A stretch of 64,000 nt of DNA from Valencia hispanica. Taxonomy: Eukaryota > Chordata > Actinopteri > Cyprinodontiformes > Valenciidae. The position numbers and the translations under genes were made by a program. Positions 13,429 to 23,435 of the stretch are shown piece after piece. The number at the start of each line of letters is the position of its first letter. Within the stretch, counting starts at the first letter, position 1. A model generated the notes under the pieces. It was not told the DNA's origin, did no database searches, and worked only from the letters and a program-made list of their open reading frames with translations. Location: contig OY747702.1 of the NCBI GenBank assembly GCA_963556495.2, forward strand, positions 41,449,680 to 41,513,679, written 5' to 3'.

Positions 13429-16346
13429 CTAGCTCAGGATGACCTTAGCCACTCTAACTATAAGCTTTATCAAAGTAAACAGAGTGTCTGCCTGACAGAC
13501 TAAAACTGGGAGCTGGTTCCACAGGAGAGGAGCCTGATAACTAAAAGATCTGCCTCCCATTCTACTTTTAGAAATCCTAGGAACTACAAGTAAACCTGCA
13601 GTCTGAGAGCGAAGTGCTCTGTTGGGAACATATGAAACAATTAGATCTCTGATGTATGATGGGGCGTGACTTTTAAGGGCTTTGAATGTAAGAAGAAGGA
13701 TCTTAAATTCTATTCTGGATTTAACAGGGAGCCAATGAAGGGAAGCTAAAACAGGAGAAATGTGATCTCTCTTTTTAATATTCCTCAGAACTCTTGCTGC
13801 CGCATTTTGGATCAACTGAAGGCTTTTAATGGCATTTTGTGGACTACCTGATAGTAAAGCCTTGAGGTAACAAATGCATGGACTAGTTTCTCACCATCAC
13901 TCCTGGACAGGATGTTTCTAATTTTAGCAATATTCCGGAGGTGAAAGAAGGAAATCCTAGAAACCTGTTTAATATGGGATTTAAATGTCAAGTCTTGGTC
14001 AAACATGACGCCGAGGTTCTTTACGTTATTACTGGGGGCCAATTTAATGCGATCCAGATGAAGTGATTGACTAATCAGTTTCTGTTTTAGAACTTCTGGT
14101 CCAAAGACAGCAACTTCTGTCCTGTCAGAATTTAAAAGCAAAAAGTTTAGATTCATCCATGTTTTTATGTCTTCCAGACATGCCTGTAATCTACCTAAGT
14201 GACTGGGTTCATCAGGATTTATGGATAAATATAGTTGTGAATCATCGGCATAGCTGTGGAAATTTATCCCATGCTGTCTAATGATTCTACCAATTGGAAG
14301 CATATATATGGTGAAAAGAATTGGTCCAAGCACAGAACCCCGTGGAACTCCACAAGTAACCCTTGAGAGTGAAGAAGATTGATCATTTAGATGAACAAAC
14401 TGCAATCTGTCAGACAAATATGATTTAAACCAGCCTAGTGCTGTTCCTTTGATCCCTGCAACATGTTCAAGCCTTTCTAAGAGAATATTATGATCGACTG
14501 TGTCAAAAGCAGCACTGAGATCTAACAAAACCAGAACAGACACAAGTCCATTATCTGAGGCCATGAGAATATCATTAGTAACCTTCACCAGTGCTGTTTC
14601 AGTACTATGATGAGCTCTAAAACCTGACTGAAACTCTTCAAACAGCTCGTTACTTTTTAGATGCTCACAGACTTGATTAGCAACAATTTTCTTAAGGATT
14701 TTGGATAAGAAAGGAAGGTTAGACATAGGTCTGTAATTCACTAAGTCATCTTGATCAAGGGAAGGTTTCTTGAGTAAAGGTTTAATTACAGCTATTTTAA
14801 ATTCTTGTGGTACGTATCCGTTTACTAAGGATAGATTAATCATATCCAAAATGGGGCCAGGAACCAAATGGAACAGTTCTTTAAATAATTTGGTTGGGAT
14901 TGGGTCCAACATACAAGTTGAAGGTTTAGATGAGGCTAATATTTTTGATTATTCCGAAAGCTCGACTGACTCAAAACAGCCTAAGCACAAATGAGGTTCT
15001 ACAGTTCTTTCCGATGCTGCCTCATTTACTAAGGAAGAAGTAATCATGTTTGGGAGGATGCCAATGATTTTATTTTTAATAGAATTAATTTTATTTATGA
15101 CGAATCCCATAAAATCATCACTGCTAAGAGCTGGGGGAATAGTTGGCTCAACAGAGCTATGACTCTGTGTAAGTTTTGCAACTGTACTAAAAAGAAACCT
15201 AGGATTGTTTTTATTCGCCTCTATTAATGATGAAAAATATGCTGTTCTAGCTTGTCGAAGGGTCTTTTTATACAGCAGTAGACTGTTATTCCAGGTTAAA
15301 TAGGAATCCTCTAGGTGTGTAGAGCGCCATTTTCTCTCCAACTTCCTAGTATTCTGCTTTAAAGTATGCAACTCTCCGTTAAACCAAGGAGACAGCCTCC
15401 TATGGTTAGCCACTTTCTTTTTTAAGGGGGCTACACTATCTAATGCCAAACGCAATGAGGACGTAACGCTGTGAACCAGACCATCAATTTCTAAAGGGTT
15501 AGAGATAGAATTTCTGCCATCCACTGTGTTACTCTGAGACACTAAGGAAAATAAGAATGGAACAGATTCTTTAAAAATTGTTACAGCATTGTCTGATAAA
15601 GCTCTACTATAACGAAATTTTCTTTCAGATTTAAAATGGTCAGTTAAAGTAAATTCAAAAGTTATTAAGAAGTGGTCACACAGGACCGAGTTATGTGGGT
15701 GGACTTTTATTTCCTCACACTCAATACCGAATGTCAGTACAAGGTCCAAAGTGTGTTTATCCGAGTGGGTCGATCCCTGTACTTTTTGAGTAAAGCCAAT
15801 TGAGTCTAAAATAGCATTAAAGGCTGCATTTAGGCTATCACTTTCAGTATCCACATGAATATTGAAGTCCCCCACTATAATGACCCTATCAGTATTTAAT
15901 ACTAAATCAGATAAAAAATTTGAGATCTGATCCAAGAATTGAGAGTAAGGGCCTGGTGGACGATACAAAACCACAAACAAAAATGGTCTTAATGTTTTGC
16001 AACTTGGATGAGGAAAATTAAGGGTTAGATGTTCAAAAGAACTGTAGCTATCAATTGGTCTGGGACTAATTAGTAAATCAGAACGAAAAATGGTTGCAAC
16101 TCCTCCTCCTCGCCCACTATTTCTAGGAATGTGAAAATTTAGATGATTGGAAGGAGTTGACTCATTTATACTCACATAATCCTCCTGCTGCAACCAGGTT
16201 TCTGTGAGACAAAGCAAATCAATGTGATTATCACCAATCAAGTCATTTACTAACAAAGTCTTTGAGGAGAGCGATCTTATGTTTAATAAACCACATTTAA
16301 AGTCGTATTTATCTTTATGAGATTTCCATAATTTGCTTTTGTTGGC
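13429..16346 (-). pseudogene. L2-A ORF2: endonuclease and reverse transcriptase
   Basis: The open frame begins after a stop near 16349. It continues through an APE-type endonuclease ([28 protein letters not shown] and LCDHFLITF motifs visible) to a TAA at 14951-14949. The same frame then reopens (14948-13812) into a reverse transcriptase with the fingers motif YRPMSNLPFLSKI, the palm LLDLSAAFDTVDH, GVPRGSVLGP and the catalytic YADD box (SYADDSQLYL). Near 13830-13870 the frame shifts by a short deletion, and the C-terminal region continues in another frame to 13429. The protein would nick target DNA and reverse-transcribe the LINE RNA in place. One nonsense codon and one frameshift make this copy non-autonomous. 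No ATG is obvious at the 5' edge; translation may restart after ORF1. Confidence 0.9.
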
Positions 16347-16480
16347 TTAACTTTTAATCCATTTAATTTTGGCCGTGGGCAAGACACTGTTTCTATAGGG
16401 TAATGGGTGGGTAACAGTACAGAAGCAGCAGAGAGCTGGGTTAAACTACGACTCTGCTTCCTGGTCTGGACCCTGGGTTG

Positions 16481-17365
16481 TCAGTGTTTTGGAGGACCAA
16501 TAAATTCGTCCATATTCCTAGAAAGAAGAGCTGTTCCATCCAAAGTGGGATGGATGCCGTCTCTCCGGATCAGACCAGGTTTTCCCCAAAAAGTTCGCCA
16601 GTTATCAATGTAGCCCACATCGTTTGCAGGACACCACCTAGACAACCATTGATGGAATGACAGCATGCGGCTAAACATGTCGTCACTGGTCCGATCAGGC
16701 AGGAGACCAGAAAAGATTACAGAGTCTGACATTGTTTTAGCAAACTTACACACCGAAGCTAAACAAATTTTAGTGACCTCCGATTGGCGTAACCGGGTGT
16801 CATTACCGCCAGCGTGAATAACAATCTTACTGTATTTACGCTTATCTTTAGCCAGCAGTTTCAGGTAGGATTTGATGTCGCCCGTTCTGGCCCCTGGCAA
16901 GCATTTGACTATGGTCAATGGTGTCTCTAATGCCACGTTTCTGACTATGGAGCTGCCATTTACCAGTGTCGGCTTCTCAGCGGGTGTGTCACTGAGCGGG
17001 GAAAATCTGTTAGAAACGTGGACCGGTTGGTGGTGGCCCGTGGGCTGGGTCCTAGAACTATACTTCCTACGTACCGTCACCCAGCCGGCCTGGGGTCCCG
17101 GCTGCGCGGGGTCTACTGGAGGACGGCTAGGGGGTTCTATCCTTGTTGGCTCCGCGCTGGCTAATGGGCTTCGGCTATCTGCTGGTTTTTCAATAGCAGG
17201 GAGCCGTGCTTCAAATTCTGATACCCTCGCCTCCAAAGCTACAAAAATATTACATTTATTACAGTTACCATAATCACTAAAGGAGGCAGGGAAGTAACTA
17301 AACATCTGACAGAGAGAGCAAGAGAGAAGAGAAGAGTTAGAGACAGGAGAAAGAAGAGTAGCCAT
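16481..17365 (-). CDS. L2-A ORF1: SGNH-esterase-type protein
   Basis: A 294-residue frame with an ATG start and no internal stop. The N-terminus has a small Cys-containing segment ([10 protein letters not shown]...CNKC), a possible zinc-binding or coiled region. A Pro-rich linker follows (about residues 55-115), then from about residue 135 a domain with the GDSL/SGNH-hydrolase pattern: GSSIVRNV (block I Ser region), [10 protein letters not shown] (block III Asn), and a late DGIHPTLDG (Asp and His of block V). ORF1 proteins of several CR1/L2-clade LINEs carry such an esterase and are thought to bind RNA or lipids; the role is not settled. It lies ~130 bp upstream of ORF2. The frame is intact, in contrast to ORF2. 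Confidence 0.85.
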   Translation of the reverse strand: MATLLSPVSNSSLLSCSLCQMFSYFPASFSDYGNCNKCNIFVALEARVSEFEARLPAIEKPADSRSPLASAEPTRIEPPSRPPVDPAQPGPQAGWVTVRRKYSSRTQPTGHHQPVHVSNRFSPLSDTPAEKPTLVNGSSIVRNVALETPLTIVKCLPGARTGDIKSYLKLLAKDKRKYSKIVIHAGGNDTRLRQSEVTKICLASVCKFAKTMSDSVIFSGLLPDRTSDDMFSRMLSFHQWLSRWCPANDVGYIDNWRTFWGKPGLIRRDGIHPTLDGTALLSRNMDEFIGPPKH

Positions 17366-17646
17366 AGCCGCAATGAAGCTAAGCTAACTGAGCTAGCGAG
17401 ACCTTACCACCCCAAGAAAAGCTGTGTGAAACACAAGGAGTTCCCAAAACGTAAGGTACACCACCACAAAACGTGTGTTTTAGTGTGCTTGTGTGTTAAA
17501 ATAACTTAGAGAGGCCTCAGCACAGAGAAAACAAGATCAATTCAAGAGAGTCTGATCAAAAGCTCCACGAAGCACAACAGTGACAACGGGAAATTACGCA
17601 ATACGGCTTACCCCGTCACAGAGTACCAACAACCAACTGAAGCTGT

Positions 17647-18061
17647 GTGCTGACTCTTGATCTTTCCTCTTTAGGTCCAAAAGTAATCACTTCTGTTTTG
17701 TTTCTATTCAGCTGGAGAAAGTTATGGCACATTCATTCATTGATTTGCTCAATGCATTTACTTAGGGTTTGAATTGGTTCAAAGTCACCTGGTGACATCG
17801 TAATGTAGAGCTGAGTATCATCTGCATAGTTATGGTAGCTAATCGTGTTGGTTGTTCTAATCTGGGCTGGTGGGAGCATGTAGATATTAAATAGGAGGGG
17901 CCCTAAGATGGAGCCCTGGGGCACCCCACATATGATTTCTGTTCGTTCTGATGAAAAGTTTCCTATTGAAACAAAGAAGTCCCTGTTCTTTAGGTAGGAC
18001 TCAAACCAGCCAAGTAGTGTACCAGAGAGTCCAACCCAGCTCTCCAGTCGTTCCAATAATA
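17647..18061 (-). pseudogene. L2-B ORF2, reverse transcriptase core
   Basis: The minus-strand frame 18056-17733 carries [30 protein letters not shown] and the catalytic box [11 protein letters not shown]. It then meets a TGA where the family usually has Trp, after which the frame continues ([15 protein letters not shown]) to the L2-A insertion point at 17646. Upstream it is cut by the Tc1 transposon at a TA. The chain is interrupted by insertion rather than by loss of RT residues. Confidence 0.85.
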
Positions 18062-18260
18062 CAAGACCTTCTCAAAAAATTTGCATATTGTGATAAAGTT
18101 CATTATTTTCCATAATCTAATGATAAAAATTAAACTTTCATATATTTTGGATTCATTGCACACCAACTGAAATATTTCAGGTCTTTTATTGTTTTAAAAC
18201 TGATGATTTTGGCATACAGCTCATGAAAACCCAAAATTCCTATCTCAAAAAATTAGCATA
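18062..18260. repeat. Tc1 left terminal inverted repeat
   Basis: Starts CAAGACCTTCTCAAAAAAT; the partner at the other end, reverse-complemented, starts CAGGTCCTTCTC. The inner end holds a second copy of the 'ctcaaaaaattagcatat' motif. Confidence 0.9.
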
Positions 18261-18338
18261 TTTCATCCGACCAATAAAAGAAAAGTGTTTTTAATACAAA
18301 AAAAGTCAACCTTCAAATAATTATGTTCAGTTATGCAC

Positions 18339-19344
18339 TCAATACTTGGTCGGGAATCCTTTTGCAGAAATGACTGCTTCAATGCGGCGTGGCATCGAGG
18401 CAATCAGCCTGTGGCACTGCTGAGGTGTTATGGAGGCCCAGGATGCTTCGATAGCGGCCTTAAGCTCATCCAGAGTGTTGGGTCTTGCGTCTCTCAACTT
18501 CCTCTTCACAATATCCCACAGATTCTCTATGGGGTTCAGGTCAGGAGAGTTGTCAGGCCAATTGAGCACAGTAATATCATGGTCAGTAAACCATTTACCA
18601 GTGGTTTTGGCACTGTGAGCAGGTGCCAGGTCGTGCTGAAAAATGAAATCTTCATCTCCATAAAGCTTTTCAGCAGATGGAAGCATGAAGTGCTCCAAAA
18701 TCTCCTGATAACTAGCTGCATTGACCCTGCCCTTGATAAAACACAGTGGACCAACACCAGCAGCTGACATGGCACCCCAGACCATCACTGACTGTGGGTA
18801 CTTGACACTGAACTTCAGGCATTTTGGCTTCTCCTTCTCCCCAGTCTTCCTCCAGACTCTGGCACCTTGATTTCCGAATGACATGCAAAATTTGCTTTCA
18901 TCCGAAAAAAGTACTTTGGACCACTGAGCAACAGTCCAGTGCTGCTTCTCTGTAGCCCAGGTCAGGCGCTTCTGCCGCTGTTTCTGGTTCAAAAGTGGCT
19001 TGACCTGGGGAATGCGGCACCTGTAGCCCATTTCCTGCACACACCTGTGCACAGTGGCTCTGGATGTTTCTACTCCAGACTCAGTCCACTGCTTCCGCAG
19101 GTCCCCCAAGGTCTGGAATCGGTCCTTCTCCACAATCTTCCTCAGGGCCCGGTCACCTCTTCTCGTTGTGCAGCGTTTTCTGCCACACTTTTTCCTTCCC
19201 ACAGACTTCCCACTGAGGTGCTTTGATACAGCACTCTAGGAACAGCCTATTCGTTCAGAAATTTCTTTCTGTGTCTTACCCTCTTGCTTGAGGGTGTCAA
19301 TGATTGGCCTTCTGGGCAGCAGTCAGGTCGGCAGTCTTACCCAT
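18339..19344 (-). pseudogene. Tc1-like transposase (DD34E), two lesions
   Basis: A 287-codon frame (19202-18339) covers the GRKKCGRKR basic hinge, the second HTH region and the full DDE catalytic domain: Asp in LFSDESKF, Asp in FIFQHDLAPAHS, Glu in DLNPIENLW. The spacing between the last two is 34 residues, giving the DD34E signature. Upstream, the expected N-terminal HTH begins at an ATG at 19344-19342. It is broken by an apparent 1-bp insertion near 19305 and by an in-frame TAG at 19238-19236. The product would cut and paste the element at TA sites. Length without lesions would be about 335 residues, usual for the family. Confidence 0.92.
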
Positions 19345-19475
19345 GATTGCGGTTTTTAGTAATGAACCAGGCTGGGAGTTTTTAAAAGCCTCAGGAATCT
19401 TTTGCAGGTGTTTAGAGTTAATTAGTTGATTCAGATGATTAGGTTAATAGCTCGTTTAGAGAACCTTTTCATGAC

Positions 19476-19673
19476 ATGCTAATTTTTTGAGATCGGAATT
19501 TTGGGCTTTCATGAGCTGTATGCCAAAATCATCAGTTTTAAAACAATAAAAGACCTGAAATATTTCAGTTGGTGTGCAATGAATCTAAAATATATGAAAG
19601 TTTAATCTTGATCATTACATTATGGAAAATAATGAACTTTATCACAATATGCTAATTTTTTGAGAAGGACCTG
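19476..19673. repeat. Tc1 right terminal inverted repeat
   Basis: Inverted partner of 18062-18260, with a small number of mismatches over ~198 bp. The outermost bases differ slightly from the left end. Confidence 0.9.
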
Positions 19674-19742
19674 TATATCATGATCAACAGTGTCAAATGC
19701 TGCACTGAGGTCCAACAGAACCAGCACTGTGGTTCCACCACA
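19674..19742 (-). pseudogene. L2-B ORF2, RT palm (5' remnant)
   Basis: Minus-strand codons read GTTVLVLLDLSAAFDTVDHDI, the catalytic palm Asp region. They join in frame to [11 protein letters not shown] at 18059 when the Tc1 element is removed. The LINE sequence stops at about 19742, its 5' truncation point. Confidence 0.85.
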
Positions 19743-19785
19743 ATATACATAAACTGAATTGAAAAACGAATTGAATTGATTTTTG
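19743..19785 (+). repeat. Displaced 3' tail of the plus-strand L2-A copy
   Basis: 'cataaactgaattgaa' followed by more GAATTGA units matches the L2-A tail (CTATATAAATAAACTGAATTG) in plus orientation. It begins exactly where L2-B ends, so it is read as the tail separated from 11105-11900. Confidence 0.75.
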
Positions 19786-20425
19786 GTTTTAGCTTCCTTC
19801 TATATTTTCACTTCTTGTCTCTCCTTAGATATTTACACTTTTGTTTAATTGTTTTTGGGTTGTTTTAATCTTATTAGTTTTTTCTTATCTCATCATTTTC
19901 TTTTAAATCTGTGTAACTCAATTTCTCTAATTAGGATGGTTTTCTTATTCTCTTTCTAGTATTTATACTTATGTTTCTTTCTGTTCTCTCCTCTCTTCCC
20001 TGTTTGTTACTTCTTTTATTTTGAGTTCATCTTAGGTTCCTTTTTTCCTTATTTTCTTTTATCTTTAGTTACTCTTCTTCCTTACTCTCTTTTAGAAGAG
20101 TTTTTTGTCTAGTCTTTTCTCCAGTTTATTTGTTTTTCTTTTCTGTTTCCACCCTGCTATTCTGCTTCTCTGCCCAGCTGCTAATTGCCTCCACCTGCTC
20201 TCTCCCTCTCACCTGCAACTGCTTTCCACTAATTAGTCCTCTGTCTTATCCTTGTCACGTCCACTCCTCCTCAGTGTATTTAAGCTCTGCGGTTCCTTCT
20301 GTTCCCCACCGATTCTTCTCGCCGTTTCTTTGTCCCAGCATTTGTTTTCATGTACTCAGTCTGACCTTGCAAGTTCTTGTTACCTTCTTAAATGCAAGTC
20401 ATTGTACAGGGCTCTCTGCATTTGG
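19786..20425. other. Pyrimidine-rich tract, no gene
   Basis: About 19790-20340 is strongly T/C-rich on the plus strand, with a 'gctaattgcctccacctgctctc' type segment near 20180-20260 that resembles an interspersed fish repeat of unknown class. The 128-codon open frame here is a by-product of the composition. Confidence 0.45.
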
Positions 20426-20429
20426 ATGC

Positions 20430-20680
20430 CCTTTACTCAAACATGACAATAGATTGGTCTTCCAAATAGACAGTGATTCCAAGCATACCACCAAGTCTTG
20501 TTACAAAGTGATTTAAGGACAACAAAGTAACATTTTTTTGGAATCCCTATTAAAAAGCTCAGTCCCATAAAGAGTTTCTGATAATTGGCTGAAGGAATTG
20601 GCCAAAATTACCTCAAGCTTTTTTGAGAAGCTTGTGGAATGAAACCCAAAATGTCTAACTAGAATCATATAGCATAATAC
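20430..20680 (+). pseudogene. Tc1-like transposase remnant, C-terminal part
   Basis: Plus-strand codons read QIDSDSKHTTKSCYKVI, a degraded form of the DDE second-Asp block ('...QQDNDPKHTSK...' in relatives). Downstream, 'ggaattggccaaaatta' and 'agcttgtggaatga' match the C-terminal coding end of fish Tc1 elements of the Sleeping Beauty type. The 'DLNPIE' block is unrecognisable. No terminal repeats seen. Confidence 0.65.
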
Positions 20681-20739
20681 CCTTAACATAAAAATAATAA
20701 AAATATATAAAGTAACAGACAACGTAAGATGAACCATTG

Positions 20740-23425
20740 AGTCCTATTTTGCTAAAAAAATACAAAATGACCCAATATTGCATCGATGGACATTTCTGAA
20801 CATAAACCCAAAATACAGAGACTAATTTTACACAGTGAGGAATTCCTGTAATAATTGGCACTCAAAATATATTGTGTAGGCTTGGTGACCCTTCAAAGTT
20901 TTTAGTAATGGCTTAACTGTATGGTTTGGTTTAGGGGACCTACTATATTTAATTCTCTTTTCAATTTTAAACAGTAGCAAAAAAGGGCATGTTTGATATG
21001 TCACATTTACGGCATAGCTTAGGAAACCTTTTATCATTAAACCTAAAAAGACACAACTCAGTCCAATATTTTCTGCACACCGTGCATGAAAACAGAGCAG
21101 CGTCAGATCAGACTAGAAGATTGTTGGCTAGCATTAACGTAAGATCCATATTTGTTATCCTGACCCCTTTTTTAAAAAATATAAATCATCCTCCAACTGG
21201 AACCCAGTAAAGGGGTATCAGACCTCTGACATGTTGACACTAACCATCTCATCACCACTCCCTGCCCCTGCTTGTATAACTCACAGCTCAACACTACAAG
21301 TTCACACTTTGCTTTAATGACTGATATGTTGTAGTTTAAGAGAAAGGGAGGATGTTATCAAAAAAAAGATTGAATTTCTTTTCAAAATGGGTCAACAGAA
21401 GTACAAATATTGAGTGCAACATTTTTCTGAAACAGTTGATGAATTAATAAAAACATAGCATGTTTAAAATTCTCTAGATCAGGCTCTCATTATGCAGCCT
21501 CTCAGAAGCAGTCTCCAATCTCATGCTCAGTGAAAAGTAAAACAGGAGGCAGACACACAGGTTACCTCTCAAGCCTTCTGAAACGATAGTAGTGAAAAAC
21601 AAACCCATTCGGCGAAACAAAACACAACTATATGCAGACTGCTCTGCAGCATTTTGTCCCCATGTGTCACTCCCCGCAGGACTGACACTGCAAAACAGAG
21701 TGATGATAAAGCTTCTCTCTAGGATAAAGCTGAGCTAATGCGCAGTGTTGGTTTTGTACCCAAGCTCAAAGGCTGACATGAAATATACAGTATCATATAT
21801 CCTGCAGGTGTCTTCTCTGCGGCTCAGCATGAATCCACAGGATTTACTGCAGGACTTACAGGGGCACTCTCCTATCTGGCAGCGGGCCTGAAGGAATTAA
21901 CTTCTCTGGCATTTTTTTTCAGCAGCTTTAAAGACGCCCATGAGGGAGTAGTGGCAGCTTGGAAAGAAACACTGAAACCAATCTTCTTCCTTTGGCCCTC
22001 TTCTGTTCAGTTCTCAATCCATAAACCATTCCTGAACAGGCTCATCTGGCATTCGCTAACCTCCTAATTGACTCCCCACTCTGCTGCCGACAGACAGCAG
22101 CGGCTCGTGTCCTCGCTGCGCCTGGGATTTCACTTTTCACATCTATCTTTCAGGCTTTCATTTCCACTGCTTTCTTTTTCGCCTCTGTCCTATTGTCCTT
22201 CAAGCGCAAAGCTTAAATAAAATGTTTTGTCTGCAGGTTTGTGCCAAAACCAGCAACAGTTCAGCTATTTTCACACTTCTCGTTGGACATGGATGAGAAA
22301 GTGTTTGTCTACAAAGTGTTTGTCACTTTGCCTTTCAAATTATTCAAAACATTTGTAACTTGCATCAGGTTGGGATTTTAAGTTCAAGATTGAACAACTC
22401 TAAAAAATAAAAGTCGGAGTTAGAATTTTACAATACCACATTGTAAACAGCAGACATAGGGCAATATAATATTCTCACAATAAGATAACCTGAAAATACC
22501 CTAGTTTCTCAGTATTTACACAAGAAATTAGTAACATTTTTGTACCATCCTCTAATTACTTTTGTTTAAATATAAAAAAGAGCATTTATTTTCTTCTTCT
22601 GCTAAAATAATATACCACATTGAACATTACAGCCATAATAATGCCAGAAATACCCATAATTTCTTGTCTTGACATCCATGCATAAATTAAGCCAAATGCA
22701 TATAGAGAAAAACACCTGCTAAATGTATTAGTAGTGAAGAAGAAATAATTGTAGCAAAAGTATTTCTTTTAACTGCTCTGCTTTTTAAAGTAACCCTGAA
22801 AGAATAACAAACGACTATAAGCTGGCACATTAGTCAGGCTGTCTGTGTAGGAAAAGTGTGCAGTCAGCTGCTTTACAGTCATACAGCTTGTAGCTTGCAC
22901 AGTGTAGTTTTAAAATTTTACCTCAGTAAAACTGATGGGTAACAATCCAGTAGTTTTCCACAAAATGACCATTTTTAAAACCAAAAAATATTTTCAAACA
23001 GCCAAAAATATCTTTCTTGTATGACAAGAAAAGCGCAGTAACTTTTAGCCAGCTGACAGGCAGTGTGGCAATGGAAGGGTTGTCCTCCGTTCCTCTCCAC
23101 AGGCAAAAAACCCCAAGTGTATTTTAAACAGTCAGAAGGGTATGATAAAGTATTTTAGGAATTTTGAGACTTTATCTTCAAGAAACACTTTGGGATACCC
23201 TAGGTTCATATTAGCACAATTTGCAAGTTTATGCAGACAAGCTACTGTTAGCTCTTCTAAAGGAGAAATAAAACAAATTTTCCTATTAGAAAAAAGATGA
23301 AAGCTTGAGTTGTGAAGTAAACAATATTTCATTCACAAATTTTGGTGTCATTAGATCAGCTTCTGATATAAAAAAGAATAATTGGATTTTGTGATTTGTA
23401 AAACCTCTAAAAATCTGAAAAAAAG
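20740..23425. other. No gene recognised
   Basis: No domain or repeat family seen. 21480-22160 is less AT-rich than its surroundings and could hold conserved non-coding sequence, which cannot be judged without a comparison. Confidence 0.5.
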
Positions 23426-23435
23426 AGACATCATT

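Larger units (their letters stand above)
12735..17640 (-). mobile_element. L2-A LINE, near full length, two ORFs
   Basis: A 4.9-kb non-LTR retrotransposon flanked by AGCTGT (12729-12734 and 17641-17646), which I take as the target duplication. Order on the minus strand: ~275-bp 5' UTR, ORF1 (17365-16481), ~130-bp spacer, ORF2 with endonuclease then reverse transcriptase (16346-13429), ~650-bp 3' UTR, and a tail of TGAAT repeats (12735-12768). The presence of the 5' UTR and of a tail suggests a complete insertion. It interrupts an older L2-B in the same orientation. Lesions seen: one in-frame stop in ORF2 and a short deletion with frameshift in the RT. Confidence 0.9.
18062..19673 (-). mobile_element. 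Tc1-like transposon, nearly intact
   Basis: 1612-bp element bounded by TA (18060-18061 and 19674-19675), with ~199-bp terminal inverted repeats of high identity. Each repeat holds an outer and an inner copy of the motif CTCAAAAAATTNGCATAT, the IR/DR architecture seen in fish Tc1 elements. It encodes a single transposase on the minus strand. The target is the RT frame of L2-B, which reads through when the element and one TA are removed. Confidence 0.93.
11901..19742 (-). mobile_element. L2-B LINE, 5'-truncated, with two nested insertions
   Basis: A second L2-type LINE family, distinct from L2-A. Its 3' end carries the unit 'ggcaaggtaattttatttgtatag' (plus-strand reading), shared with solo tails at 36010 and 45461. 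It is flanked by ATATA (11896-11900 and 19743-19747), a likely target duplication. Its own sequence is 11901-12734, 17647-18061 and 19674-19742, split by an L2-A and a Tc1 element. The surviving coding part runs from the RT palm (VLVLLDLSAAFDTVDHD) to the ORF2 C-terminus. The 5' end is lost just upstream of the palm. Confidence 0.85.

Noticed and set aside
18333..18767. 144-codon plus-strand frame, and others at 18430-19239
   Set aside because: Opposite-strand shadows of the Tc1 transposase.
20130..20516. 128-codon Ser/Cys/Leu-rich plus frame that looks like a signal or membrane peptide
   Set aside because: Product of the pyrimidine-rich tract, running at its 3' end into a Tc1 transposase remnant.
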